In this document: positions 54,401 through 64,000 of the stretch, in pieces
Position numbering within the stretch: the stretch's first letter is position 1
Layout: each line of letters begins with the position of its first letter
NCBI GenBank assembly: GCA_016618085.1
Contig: JABLTG010000080.1
Location: 23,616-87,615 of the forward strand
Source: Neovahlkampfia damariscottae
Taxonomy: Eukaryota > Heterolobosea > Selenaionea > Neovahlkampfiida > Neovahlkampfiidae
Length of the DNA stretch: 64,000 bases
Direction of reading: 5' to 3'
Notes under the pieces: model-generated
The model's input: the letters and a program-made list of their open reading frames with translations, nothing else
The model's database searches: none
What the model was told of the DNA's origin: nothing
Made by a program: the position numbers and the translations under genes

Positions 54401-56287
54401 ATACCACCTCCTTCATAATCACGATCATTTGAAAGATTAAATGAATGTGATGTTTCAATTCTTGTTAAAATAGGTTCAACTGAATCTGTAATTTTTCCAG
54501 TTGCTGATTTCTTTTGAGCAGCAATATTTGAAGCATTTTTATCATGTTGTTGAAATATCATATTTTTATCATTCAAGTCAAGAATTAATTTTGTATTTAC
54601 AGGTTTCTCAGGACCCATGTTATCATCCCAAATCACTTGTTGTAACCAATCACCTTTTTCTAAATCTAAACTGATTATTTTTGTCAAGTTTTTATCACGT
54701 TTCTTTTCTTCTTCAACTGCTTCAACTTCTGGAGTTTCTGATTCATTTGTTTTTTCATCTTCTTCAACCTTTTTCTTTCTTCCATGTCTTTTTTTTTGTT
54801 TCTTTTCTAAATCAATTGGTGTACCACTACCTGGTGTACTTACTGTACCTGTGGATGTATTTCCACCTCCGCTACCAGGTGAAACTGATATAGGAGCATT
54901 AGCACTTGAAAGGATATTCTTATTTGTTGATCCTTGTTGTGACATTGATTGATTTTGAATATTGAAATTTGGAGTTCCTGGAGGTGTCATACCAGGCATA
55001 ACATTTCGAAATCCCATTGTTCCTTGAAGTGGTGTTGATGGCATTGATGGTGATCTTTGAAAATTTGGCATCATTTGTTGTGGTTGTTGAAAAGGACTCA
55101 TTCCCATAGGTTTAAATCCACCAGGGTTTGGTGGTTGACCAAATTGTGGACCACCCATAAATGGTTTTGTTTTTGAAAACATAGGACTTTGATTCATTGA
55201 CATTGGAAATCCCATTTGATTGTTCATTGGAAATCCCATTTTAAATTGTTGTGGTTGAGGAAAATTCAGCCTATAAGGTGCTGTTGGTAATTGTGATTGT
55301 GATGATGATTGTATTGGTGAAGCAGGTGGTGGTGGATTTTGAAAAGGTAAAAAATTTGGTTTTTGTTGAGAAGAAAAAGGAATTATAGGTTTTTCTAATT
55401 TCTTTTCATCTTCTGGATTATATAATTCAAAAGTACCCCACATATCTTGTCCATATTTATCTTTTTTCAATCTTCTTTTTAAAAGTTTCTTTGGTTCATT
55501 TGTTGTTGATTTTTCTTCGACTGTTTCAGGTTTCCTTTGGAAATATGTTAAAATTTTTAATCTTTTCTTACTTTTTTTCTTCATTTTCTTCCCAAATGAT
55601 ATCATTTTCCCAATCTAGAAGATCCAAAGGTTTAAAATCTGTTCTTTGTAAAACTTCTTCAGAATTTTCATCAAGATGATTTTCTTTCTGTTGAAAATAA
55701 GACTAAAATCTTTAAAACTTACTCTTTTTACTTTTTTTGAATCCTCACTTCTTTCTGTTTTTTTTTCTTCTTTTGGTTTTTTAATTTTAACATCATAAGA
55801 CATAGTTTCAAATTCTTTTTCAACTTCATCATCTTTATCTTCTAAATCAACATGAACTAACTTTCCATCTTTTTTTTTCTTCATTTTTTTCTTTTTGATT
55901 ATGTAAGCATCATCTGGAAGTGGAATTTCTGGAGATTTAAAAAGTTCACTGAATCTTAAAACTGGACCTTCTTTTTTACTTTTTGATGAATCTAGTATCA
56001 CATAGTCCGGAAATAACTCTTCTTCTTTTTCTTCTGTAATTATTTTTTTTTTTAAGGCTTGAGGTTTTTTAAAATTGACTTCTTCTATTTCGTCATCTTC
56101 AAAGTCTTCAAAATCTTCATCATCCTCGAGCATATCGTCAACATAAAGTTCCTCTTCGTTTGTAGATTTTCCATCCACAATTCGAGAAAAAATATGTTTT
56201 TCACCTGAGGACATGCCAAGATCCTCCTGATAAAAAAATTAAGGATGTTATAATACTTACATCTTCGGCAATATTTCCCAAGTTCAT
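51436..56287 (-). CDS. TAF1: TFIID subunit TAF1
   Basis: Largest subunit of the general factor TFIID, 1581 aa in four exons (introns 56227-56260, 55688-55722, 55535-55571). An acidic N-terminus with a DWENDIIW element, a Pro/Gln/Met-rich stretch (about residues 260-420), the large DUF3591 region (DPTYFRTYIPIDELKLLHRP ... IECPAPNSRQAIQFTKNRL ... CADFQRGGDASGYW), a zinc knuckle (CGTCGNVGHMSTNRSC), and one bromodomain near the end (HPCAAPFLNPVDKILFPDYK). The acetyl-lysine Asn is not in its usual place (NAHTYC). Human TAF1 has two bromodomains. The ATTGG at 56293-56297 is 5 nt from the ATG. Confidence 0.95.
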
Positions 56288-56375
56288 GTTGACCAATAAA
56301 CTTGTTTGGAGTTTTTATTTCGAAGTTGGTTGGTTGCTTTTGAAAAAAAAATTATGGGATTAATTAACCAATCAA

Positions 56376-56761
56376 AAATGCAAATCTTTCAAAAAAAGTT
56401 AGTGCATCTGAAGAAAATACAAAGTTCATGTAAATATCAAAATTATGCTAAAAAGATGAATAAAAGAGAAACCAAATTATTTGAAGAACAGGAAAGACAA
56501 GGTTTTCAACATATGCAAATTTCAAATTTGTTAAATGATTTATTTCCTGTCTCGAATGAAATTGAACAAGAAGAAGAACCTAAAACCGATTTTTTTCAAA
56601 GATATACAGAAAGTGATTTGATTTATAAATTATTTCCAAAACCTGCAATTACTTTTCCTTTTAAAAAACCAAGTTCTGAGGATTTTGTTGATGATAAATA
56701 TGATAGAAAACAGAGAGAAGAAGTTTTAAGTTTTTTTCAAGAAATTTTAAAAAAGAAATGA
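56376..56761 (+). CDS. Unknown 128-aa protein
   Basis: Single frame; the ATG at 56376 follows a CCAATC by about 6 nt and is preferred over upstream ATGs (56306, 56354). The N-terminal half is basic and helical (KKLVHLKKIQ, KKMNKRETKLFEEQE), the C-terminal half contains short Phe/Pro-rich pieces (NDLFPVS, KLFPKPAITFPFKKP). No membrane span or signal peptide. Family not recognised. Confidence 0.65.
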
Positions 56762-56806
56762 AAATTAAAAACAAAATTAAATTTTATTTTTTATTGGTTG
56801 AAAATT

Positions 56807-57550
56807 ATGAGTTCAAAAATTGTCTATGCTGCTGTGTTTCAAAACAAAAAAATAATTTGTGATTACACTGAAAATTCTGGTAATTTCAGAAGTATAACAA
56901 AACAAATCATAGAGAACCTTCCAAAAGAAACAGAAAAAGTTTCATATATTTATGATGAAAGGTATGATAAATAAAATTGGATTTAATTTCAATAGTTATA
57001 CATTTCATATATCTATTGAGAAATCAACTGGATTTATTTGTTTAAGTGAATCAAAATTTGAAAATAATTTGGCATTTGCATTTTTAAATAGTATAAGAGA
57101 TATTTTTGCAAAGAATCCTGATGAATTTGATGACTCTATACTTGCTTCAAAAATTGTAATTTAATAACTTTTCTAATAATTTCAAACTTTAAGTCTCATT
57201 ATTCAAAAAATGAAAAAATATTTCAAATAAAAAATCAAGTTGAAGAAACAAAAGATATTATGATTGAAAACATTGAAAAAGTCATAGAAAGAGGTGAAAA
57301 ATTAGGTAAAAAAAAAAACAAAAAATTCAAAATTCCATTTTTAGAAATTTTAGTTGAAAAATCTGAAGATTTAAGTGAATCTGCTGTTGTATTTAATCAA
57401 ACTGCAAGAAATGTAAAATGGTTAATGTTAAGAAGAAATATGTATTTAATTATTATTTTGATAATTATCATCATCTCCATTTTATTATTTCTTCTTTGGT
57501 TTGTTTGTGGTTTTCCAGTATTTCAAAATTGTTTACCTTCAAATAAATAA
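56807..57550 (+). CDS. VAMP7-like longin R-SNARE
   Basis: Membrane-fusion SNARE of endosomes/lysosomes, 210 aa in four exons (introns 56962-56995, 57156-57193, 57306-57344). Longin domain (MSSKIVYAAVFQNKKIICDY ... LAFAFLNSIRDIF), then the R-SNARE helix QVEETKDIMIENIEKVIERGEKL with the zero-layer Arg, ILVEKSEDLSESAVVF joined by splicing, and a C-terminal membrane anchor (YLIIILIIIIISILLFLLWF). Length and order match VAMP7. The stop is 8 nt from that of the convergent GTPase. Confidence 0.94.
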
Positions 57551-57558
57551 TTTATTTT

Positions 57559-58297
57559 TTATAATTTCTTTGTAAACATTGATGTTATTGTTTCAGAAAT
57601 TGAACCATCTTCAAATAACTTATCAAACATTGAAGTCTTGAAAAAGATATTAGATTAAATTGTAATTACTTTTTTTGTTGTTTGATATTTTGATTTATGA
57701 AAATCAATTTCAACCATCAAATTTGAAAATGCATCTTCTACTTTTTTACCAAGTGTCGCTATTTTTTTTAGTTTTTGAATGAATTACCTGATGTTTCAAT
57801 ATATTTACAACCATCTTTATTTAAAAAATTATGAACTGAAACAAAAGACACTTCTTCTTCCTTTTATTTTTTAATTCATTTTTTTTTATTTACTAAATCA
57901 GATTTATTTCCAACAAGAACATATGGTGTTCTATGATTATTTGAATCATTTATAAACATTGTATGTTGATAAACTTTCAAAAAATTAAATTTTCTTCTTG
58001 TTTACAATTTGAAACTGATGACAAAGTTGAAGGAGTATTTTTATCAAAAACATAAATTATACCATCTGATTTTTTAAGTACATCATCATTTTGTCCTATT
58101 TTATCAATTATGTATATTGTTAAATCATAAATATTTTCAGAAGAATTTGGTTTGAATTTATGGTTCACTTTGTTGTCTTTTTTTTTGTCAATTTTTGTTT
58201 TTGTTTTACTTGCAAGTCCTGATAACTCAAATAACAAAGTTCTCTTTCCTACATTCTCTGTACCAATTATACTTATGGTATATTTGTGAATAGTCAT
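57559..58297 (-). CDS. Ras-like small GTPase with atypical P-loop
   Basis: 203 aa in five exons (introns 57974-58005, 57861-57893, 57759-57787, 57637-57669). G1 reads GTENVGKRT: the Ser/Thr that follows GK and binds Mg2+ is Arg here. An insert of Lys/Asp/Asn residues replaces switch I, G3 is DKIGQ, then GIIYVFDKN, G4 VGNKSDL and G5 ETSA are normal. No CaaX box; the C-terminus is FTKKL. It may bind nucleotide weakly or without Mg2+. Subfamily uncertain (Rab/Ras-like). Confidence 0.85.
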
Positions 58298-58357
58298 GTT
58301 TGTAGAAAAAAAAGGAGAACGAAAATTATTGGATAATTTTTTCACAACATTTTTATT

Positions 58358-59750
58358 TTATTTTGCAACTTTTTCGATAATTAAAGGATCTCCTCTTTGC
58401 ATACTTTTTCTCCAAGCTGTTTTTTTTAAACTAAATAAACCAGATGCGCATTGTTCAGCAATATCAACTTCAACAGGCATTTTAAAATCACCTTTATCTA
58501 CAATTTGACCTTTTCTAAGAGCAATTCCTTTTTTAATTTCAGCCAATAAATCAACCATTCCACTTGAACCTGGATAAATTGATCGTTTTGGTAAATTTAA
58601 AGGAGGAGCATTTGGAGGTCTTGGCATATTAATTTGATCATAACCGTCTGTTACATCTTTCGTTTTCTTTAAAAAATTATTCTCCTTCCAAAGTTCTTCT
58701 TGTTTTTCTTCAAATTTTTCAATTTTTTGATTCAAAGTTTCATTTTCGTCTTGTTTTTCCTTTAATTCTTCTGTTATTTTCATTTCAACTTCTTTTGACT
58801 TTAAAATTTTGTTTTCATATTTTTCTAATTTGATTAATAATTCATCTCTTTCTTCCAAGACTGTTGTTAATTTTTCTTTTAATTTTTTTTCTTTTTCTTT
58901 TGATTTCGTATATTTTTCTTCTAATTCTTCTTTTTCTTGTTCATAGTATTCTTCTAATTCTTTACATTTTCTTTTCCATTTTCCTTCTTCTTTTTTTATT
59001 TTTTCTTCGTATTCTTGTTCTTTTTTCATAAAATCTTTTGTTAATAATTTTGATTGCATTTTATCATCTCTTTCAAATTTTGCTTGTTCTCTTTTAAATT
59101 GAGCATCTCTTTTCATTTCTTCTAATGTTTTTTTTGTTTCTAATTTTTCATTTACAAGTTCTTTCATTAATTCTAAGTCTTCAAGTAAATCTTTGTTTTT
59201 TCCATCTGCTTCTCTTAGTTTTCTTTTTACTGATCTTAATTCATTTTCACTTTGACTTCGAGGTGTCATTAAACCTGTTGTTACTTGAGGTGAATTATTA
59301 CTTTCTTTTGTTTCTCTCAATTCTTCGTTTTCTTTTTGTAATTCTTTAAGTTCTTTTCTTGCTTCTTTTAATTGATTTTCATATTTTAATCTTAATTCTG
59401 ATAAACTATTTTTCATTTCAGTTTCTTTTTTTTTGTGTTAAAAAAAATGGTTAAAAAAAACCTGTAACCGTTCTTGGTGATTTTGAACGTGGTGTGCTTA
59501 TTTTTTTTAATCCACTCAGTATTTCATCATTTGATTTATCTACTCTTGGACTAGTCATCAGTTCAACTAAATTCTCTGGTGACTCTTCAACATCAACTCT
59601 TCCTTTTAACACGATAGTTGGTTCTGTTTTCGAAATTGATTTTTCTTTTTTTGTTTTTCGTAATGGTGATTTGGTTCTGCTGTCCTCTTCATCTGAGGAT
59701 GATTCAAGCAATTTGGCAATTGTTTGACTTCTCTTCTTTTTTGTTTTCAT
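58358..59750 (-). CDS. Coiled-coil protein with WH2 actin-binding motif
   Basis: 451 aa, two exons (intron 59425-59461). The first 100 residues are Ser/Lys-rich and probably disordered, then about 250 residues of nearly unbroken heptads (Glu/Lys/Leu), then a Pro-rich link (RPPNAPPLNLPKR) and a WH2-like motif VDLLAEIKKGIALRKGQ near the C-terminus. Pro-rich plus WH2 suggests binding of actin monomers and perhaps profilin. No formin, SH3 or other named domain. A coiled dimer that organises actin is a reasonable inference. Confidence 0.82.
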
Positions 59751-59920
59751 GTTGTCCGTTGGCCAATTGGATTACACATGACCAAAATAATATCGAAAAA
59801 TTTAATTTGAAAAAGTTAAAATGAACAATAATTATTCAATACTTATTCAATGAAATTTTATTGTTGTTTGAATGAAAAACCCCAAATGATTGGTGGGATT
59901 TTATCAACCAACTGAAGAAA

Positions 59921-60734
59921 ATGAATTTGGATGCAGTGTTGAACTTGTTGGATTTTTCAAAATTTGTATTAGTTTTAGTGAATATTTACATCCTGTTTTA
60001 CATTGTATATTTTAAAAAAGTTGAAAAACAAGATGATCAGGAGATAAAAGCTTTTTTGAAAGAAAAAAAAAATATTGGAATAATAATTGCCCATCCAGAT
60101 GATGAATCAATGTTTTTTACACCTACAATAACATCAATATCAAAGTACACTAACCTTCATCTCCTTTGTTTATCATCTGGAAATTTTGATGGAATTGGTG
60201 AAACAAGAAAAAAGGAATTAGAAAAATCATCGACCTATTTAAACTTCAAAAGTTTTAAAATTATTGAAGATGATAGTCTTCAAGATGGAATGAAAAATCA
60301 TTGGAAAAAAGAAATTATTTCATCTGAGATTGAAAAATTTCAAAAAGAACATGATGTTGATATGGTAAAAAATTCAAATTTTTTTTGATAAAATTAAGAT
60401 CATTTCATTTGATGATTATGGAGTTTCAGGACATCCAAATCATATCAATACATACAAAGGAACATTTGAATTTCTAAAAAAGAATCCAGAAATCATTGGA
60501 TTCAAATTGACTTCATGTTCTATTTACAGAAAATATATTGGACTTTTTGATGTTATCATTTGGTTTTTTTATGAAAATGAAAATGACAACAATTACACTT
60601 TCTTTTCACCACTTATTTTCAATGGATATAATTCCATGTCAAAATATCAATCCCAATTTATTTGGTTTCGAAAATTATTCATTTTATTTTCAAAATACTC
60701 TTATGTGAATACCATTCAAAAAATAAAAATTTAA
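59921..60734 (+). CDS. PIGL: PIG-L, N-acetylglucosaminyl-PI de-N-acetylase
   Basis: Second step of GPI-anchor synthesis at the ER. 259 aa, two exons (intron 60365-60398). An N-terminal membrane anchor (FVLVLVNIYILFYIVYF), then the LmbE/PIG-L motifs IIAHPDDESMFFTP (zinc ligands), CLSSGNFDGIGETRKKEL and FDDYGVSGHPNH, all intact. The stop codon TAA (60732-60734) interlocks with the stop of GPN2 on the other strand in one TTAA. Confidence 0.95.
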
Positions 60735-61742
60735 ACATCTTTATTGATATATTTCTCACGAACATCATCTAAAATTTCATTATTTGTCACTGTTGACCCA
60801 ACAGTTGAATATTTCAAATCTTGTAGTTTACTCATTTCAATTGAACTAAAAATATAACCATTTGATTTGTCTATTGTTTGAAGTAGTGAATAAACACTCT
60901 TTTTGTCTTGAATATTTAAAGTTGAAAAAGAAAGTAATGAAAAATCTTCAATGAATTCAGAAATTACTTCATTTAGTTTTAAGAATTTTGGATGATCTGT
61001 TTTAATTTCATCCACTAAATATGATAAATTTTGGGCTTCAGTATAATATCTAATGTAAAATTTAATTGTTGTTTTACTCTATATCGAAATTTAATTTTCC
61101 ATATGATTCAATTAAATCAATTTTACTTAAAACATTGACATGTGGTAATTCTAAACGAATCATTGTTGATAATGAAACAAACATTGCAGAGATGAATTTA
61201 AATGGATCAGAACAATAATGTGAATCAATTAAATGTACAGCTTGATATGAATTAAAAATCTATTCATGTATTACCAGTTAATCTAAAGTTCCATTTTTGT
61301 AAATTATCCATTATAGTTCTAACACTATCTTGAACGGTGAATAATTCAATTTGACCTGGAAAATCGAATAGAATATAATAATCATCATATCTTTCAAGTT
61401 CTTCTTTCAACCAATCCAAATTTTTACAAAGGTATTCCATACAATATAAAATTGAACCATTAGGACCTAAATTCAATTGAGTCATTACTTTTTCCAAAGA
61501 AACAAGGTCTTTGATATCAATTGTGGCTTCATATGGTAGTATTTCATTTGCTGAATCTAAATTTACAATTATAGTTTTTCTTCCTAAAGATTTTAAAAAT
61601 TCAAACATTCCATGACAAAATGTGCTTTTTCCAGAACCTTTTGTTGAAAGAAATGAGATATTTTTGAAGTACCTGGAGGACCTATAACAACTTATAGAAT
61701 TGTTTTAATTTTTTTTTTTCACAAACTTTGACCAAAAGGCAT
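60731..61742 (-). CDS. GPN2: GPN-loop GTPase 2
   Basis: Assembly factor for RNA polymerase II, 292 aa in five exons (introns 61691-61726, 61638-61672, 61241-61274, 61050-61077). Exon 1 is 16 nt and exon 2 is an 18-nt micro-exon; together with exon 3 they make [19 protein letters not shown], the P-loop. The GPN signature [25 protein letters not shown], and NVLSKIDLI follow. Conserved family length about 300. Shares its 3' end with PIG-L as described there. Confidence 0.95.
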
Positions 61743-61796
61743 TTGAATTGAAAAAGAAGTTGACCAATCAGAGAGTTATTATTTTCCCAAACAAAA

Positions 61797-61926
61797 ATGG
61801 GTGAACGAGGTCATTGAAAAATTAAATCAAGAAGAAAAAATGAACTTGTCTAAATACAAAGGAAATAGATTTTTGAATGAAGAAGTGCCATTATTCAATT
61901 CGTATTTCCTCAATTTTATGAAATAA
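61797..61926 (+). CDS. Possible 32-aa mini-gene
   Basis: ATG at 61797, a 31-nt GT-AG intron (61801-61831) and a short second exon give MEEKMNLSKYKGNRFLNEEV and twelve more residues. A CCAAT lies 30 nt upstream, shared with divergent GPN2. Without splicing the frame dies at once. The protein has no recognised family. Confidence 0.3.
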
Positions 61927-62301
61927 TCAACCACATCAGAACAACAAGAACAAAACAACCAATGACAACAAAACTTAGGAATACGATGACGGACTTTAGA
62001 ATTCACTGTCATTCTTTCAACGGAAAACATTCAAAAATACACCTAATGTTTGGATTTTTCAAGAATGTTCCATTTGATCAAACTGAAAAATGTGGAAGAA
62101 AAGATGTCTTTTTGGTTGGTAAAAAATGACTGCATAAAAAGAAAAGTTGATGCTGAAAATATAGTCAACCAATATCGCTTACAATAATTTGAAACAAATT
62201 TTTGATTGTTTTCAGCAATCTACTCCATTGGTGGCTTAAATTTCGAAATTTAAAGATAATATATATAAATTCCATTGGCTCAATTTTTTTTCAAGCTACA
62301 A
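61927..62301. other. Spacer upstream of the frameshifted gene
   Basis: No supported gene (a minus-strand 67-codon frame at 61827-62030 lacks a pentamer and homology). An alternating AT tract near 62255-62268 (TATA-like) sits just before ATTGG at about 62274, the only place in the window where a TATA-like tract clearly precedes the pentamer. Confidence 0.45.
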
Positions 62302-62855
62302 ATGTCAAGAATAAGAACAGCAGGAGTTCTCAAAAGAAAAACTCACAAACAAGACCTTCTTTCTTTAGTTAAATCATTAACATTAAGTTCATTAGTTGAA
62401 GAAGCTCAAGAAGAACTCAACAAACCACTATCTCAAAAATTTACTTTAAATGAAAAAGGTGAAGTTATTGAAGACCTGAAGCGCACAAGAACCAAAACAA
62501 GATCAAAAGCTATTTTAAATCTCTCTCAGGTCAAAAAAATCAAATACAAAGATGACAAATTACACTATTTTCCTCAAGGTTTATGTGCTGGTGAAGAAGG
62601 TCGTAAATTAGACACTAACGTATGTCATGTTTGGATTTTTGACAAAAATAATTTTCATGACATTGTTGGTGATCCATTGAAATGGAAAAAATATCAAATT
62701 ATTGAAATATATGTTAATGTTAATGAAAATCATAGTGAATTATCTAAACTCCTTAAAAAATTCCTGATCTTGTTCAATATGGAGATGAAAAAAAAGTTCC
62801 AGAAGGTTCAAATATTGCAACTTACATTACCATCATTAAAAAATTAAAAAAATAA
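62302..62855 (+). CDS. Unknown basic protein with an apparent 1-nt frameshift
   Basis: Frame from 62302 gives a Lys/Arg-rich protein (RTAGVLKRKTHKQDLL, RTRTKTRSKAILNLSQVKK) with a central piece LHYFPQGLCAGEEGRKLDT and HVWIFDKNNFHDIVGDP. It continues in frame to 62847, but after the A6 run at 62755-62760 the plus-one frame is far more protein-like (IPDLVQYGDEKKVPEGSNIA, ending 62855). No AG acceptor exists near the switch, so an intron does not explain it. A sequencing error, a fixed frameshift or programmed frameshifting remain. Family unknown. Confidence 0.6.
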
Positions 62856-62877
62856 ACCCAGCATAAAAAGTTGAATT

Positions 62878-63794
62878 TTACTTTAATCTTCTTTTGATAT
62901 CCAGATAAATTTCATCTTTTTCAATTCTTTTTCGATGTTCACTGTCTAAATTATCTGTTGTTTTTTGAATGAATTTCATTGTATAATAACCTGATGCAGG
63001 AAGTAAATAATTAATTATGAAATTTGGAACATATTCTAATTTTGGATCCACATTTGCAATAAGTATTATTTTTGTTTCATTTTCTGAAATATATTGAATG
63101 TAAATACCAGAATAATTACATTGAATATGTATATTATTGTCATCCAATAAATTTGAAATTCCTTCATTTGGAGTTTTAATTACAACTAATACAGATTTTT
63201 CTTCTTCAAGCATATCTACACCATATCCATGTGAAATCATATCTCTGTTGCTAATGGGCCACGGAAATTGAAATTCATATTTGCACAAAAATTTATACTT
63301 GGAATCTTTTCTTAAAATCTTTCCCATCTTTTGTTAAAAGTTTGTTAAATTTTTTTTAATTTTTCAATACTGTCAAATAAGGACACCATAAATGATAAAG
63401 ATCTAAAAAATGTGTTAAATACTTTTTTGAATACCAATTTCATAAAAAACTGAAATCAATTCCAACATTGGTTTTTTGAGGATGGATTCCATTCTTACTG
63501 AATAAAGAGGTGAATCTTGTTGATAATGAGTCAGTATTTCATCTGAATTGGAAACTTCAATCCAACCTTTGATATCATTCATATTTTTTAATAAGTTTTC
63601 AGCATCTTTTATTTCATCTTCAATTTTTTTAATGAATAATACTTCTTCTTGATTTTGAAGTTTTTTCAAATTTTTGATTTCTTCTCTGCACTATTTTTTA
63701 ATGATATTTTTATAATATTTACTTTAAATAGTTGTTCGTTTTCGTAATATTTTTTGATACTTTTCCAAACCTCTTCGTCAGTAGCCTCACTCAT
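62878..63794 (-). CDS. START-domain protein (second)
   Basis: 269 aa in four exons (introns 63691-63722, 63403-63434, 63328-63370; exon 3 is 32 nt). A coiled N-terminal helix, then GWIEVSNSDEILTHYQQDSP, the spliced segment YEIDLYHLWCPYLTMGKILR, PWPISNRDMISHGYGVDML and VPNFIINYLLPASGYYTMKF, which follow START domains. Differs from the START gene at 35982 in the lack of close sequence similarity, so not a recent copy. Lipid ligand unknown. Confidence 0.85.
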
Positions 63795-63806
63795 TAACTG
63801 AATTTG

Positions 63807-63811
63807 ATTGG
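63807..63811. promoter_or_regulatory. ATTGG/CCAAT pentamers between the START gene and the next gene
   Basis: ATTGG at 63807-63811 is 13 nt from the START ATG (63794); further CCAAT copies near 63816 and 63852 face the partial plus-strand gene. A shared bidirectional promoter is likely. Inferred from recurrence. Confidence 0.5.
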
Positions 63812-63957
63812 ACGGCCAATGAATTGATGGTTATTGTGATAAAAGTGGCCAATTAGATTTAATTTTGCCAGTTATTTTTACTTGAAGTTGTTCAAGTTGA
63901 ACAAAAAAGACCTTTTGTTCAACTAGAAAATACTGAAAAAGATCTCAAGTATTTAAA

Positions 63958-64000
63958 ATGTCCAAACAGCTCAAATTGGATTCATTTTGGAAAGAAAAAA
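63958..64000 (+). CDS. 5' end of a gene cut by the right edge
   Basis: ATG at 63958 opens MSKQLKLDSFWKEK and runs off the window. Pentamers lie about 100 nt upstream, farther than usual. Too short to identify. Confidence 0.4.
   Translation, partial: MSKQLKLDSFWKEK

Noticed and set aside
61827-62030. 67-codon Cys-containing minus-strand frame
   Set aside because: No pentamer at its start and it overlaps the better-supported promoter of GPN2; composition is not convincing.
1-64000. Reassigned stop codons, suggested by the in-frame TGA at 47901
   Set aside because: TGA ends several clear genes (Zn2Cys6 factor, Myb 2 and 3, TLC protein, NAP copy 1), so it is a normal stop.
1-64000. CRISPR array or mobile elements
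   Set aside because: Repeats seen are only homopolymers, CAA runs and the pentamer; no spaced direct repeats, terminal inverted repeats, transposase or reverse transcriptase.

Overview
This is nuclear DNA of a compact, very AT-rich eukaryotic microbe. Genes lie on both strands a few to a few hundred bases apart. Almost every multi-exon gene is cut by tiny GT-AG introns (mostly 27-44 nt, often a near-homopolymer of A or T). TAA, TAG and TGA all end genes, so the code looks standard. The gene set (Dicer-like RNase III, ORC6, TAF1, AP-4 sigma, COPB2, dolichol kinase, ribophorin I, G-protein signalling, a two-component-regulated cyclic-nucleotide phosphodiesterase, Zn2Cys6 and Myb factors, a WH2 protein) points to a free-living amoeboid or flagellate protist. 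A heteroloboseid, amoebozoan or anaeramoebid would fit, but I cannot name the lineage from sequence alone. No transposase, reverse transcriptase, CRISPR array or rRNA is visible.

Layout. 0-6 kb: a secreted-protein fragment, a class 3 lipase, a possible C2CH zinc protein, a helicase-less Dicer-like enzyme and a coiled-coil protein. 6-14 kb: FCF1, an ERMP1-like M28 peptidase, a Zn2Cys6 factor, a GPCR-RGS fusion, tRNA-Ser and a phospholipid scramblase. 14-18.6 kb: a HIRAN-2OG-oxygenase fusion, tRNA-Glu, an Abraxas-like MPN protein and a secreted serine protease. 18.7-28 kb: a RING/TRAF protein, a REC-PDE-pseudoREC-HPt hybrid, ORC6, a Nudix hydrolase and COPB2. 28-32 kb: four related single-repeat Myb genes and a TLC-domain protein. 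32-45 kb: dolichol kinase, a Ras relic, an unknown protein, a START protein with a decayed copy behind it, a HAP40-like protein, an oxysterol-binding protein, ribophorin I, an SLC35B1-like transporter and gamma-glutamyltranspeptidase. 45-51 kb: two NAP-family genes, AP-4 sigma, a secreted gene with an in-frame stop, an ABM protein, a type I membrane protein and a LIM-G-alpha fusion. 51-64 kb: TAF1, a VAMP7-like SNARE, a Ras-like GTPase, a WH2 coiled-coil protein, PIG-L, GPN2, a gene with an apparent frameshift, and a second START protein.

Themes. Four signalling or nucleic-acid proteins have fused architectures I do not know from textbook families: REC-PDE-pseudoREC-HPt, LIM-G-alpha, HIRAN-2OG oxygenase, and 7TM-RGS (the last known from plants and some protists). 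Together with GPCR-RGS, G-alpha and a cAMP-type phosphodiesterase they suggest an elaborate G-protein/cyclic-nucleotide circuit. Several genes serve ER and glycosylation work (DOLK, RPN1, PIG-L, SLC35B1, ERMP1) and vesicle traffic (COPB2, AP4S1, VAMP7, OSBP), but they are scattered, not operonic. At genome level, an ATTGG/CCAAT pentamer sits from a few to about 70 nt upstream of (or overlapping) the start codon of most genes checked, and convergent genes end 7-23 nt apart, or even share a TTAA stop.

All exon models were made by hand from splice signals and frame continuity; no alignment or search was run.
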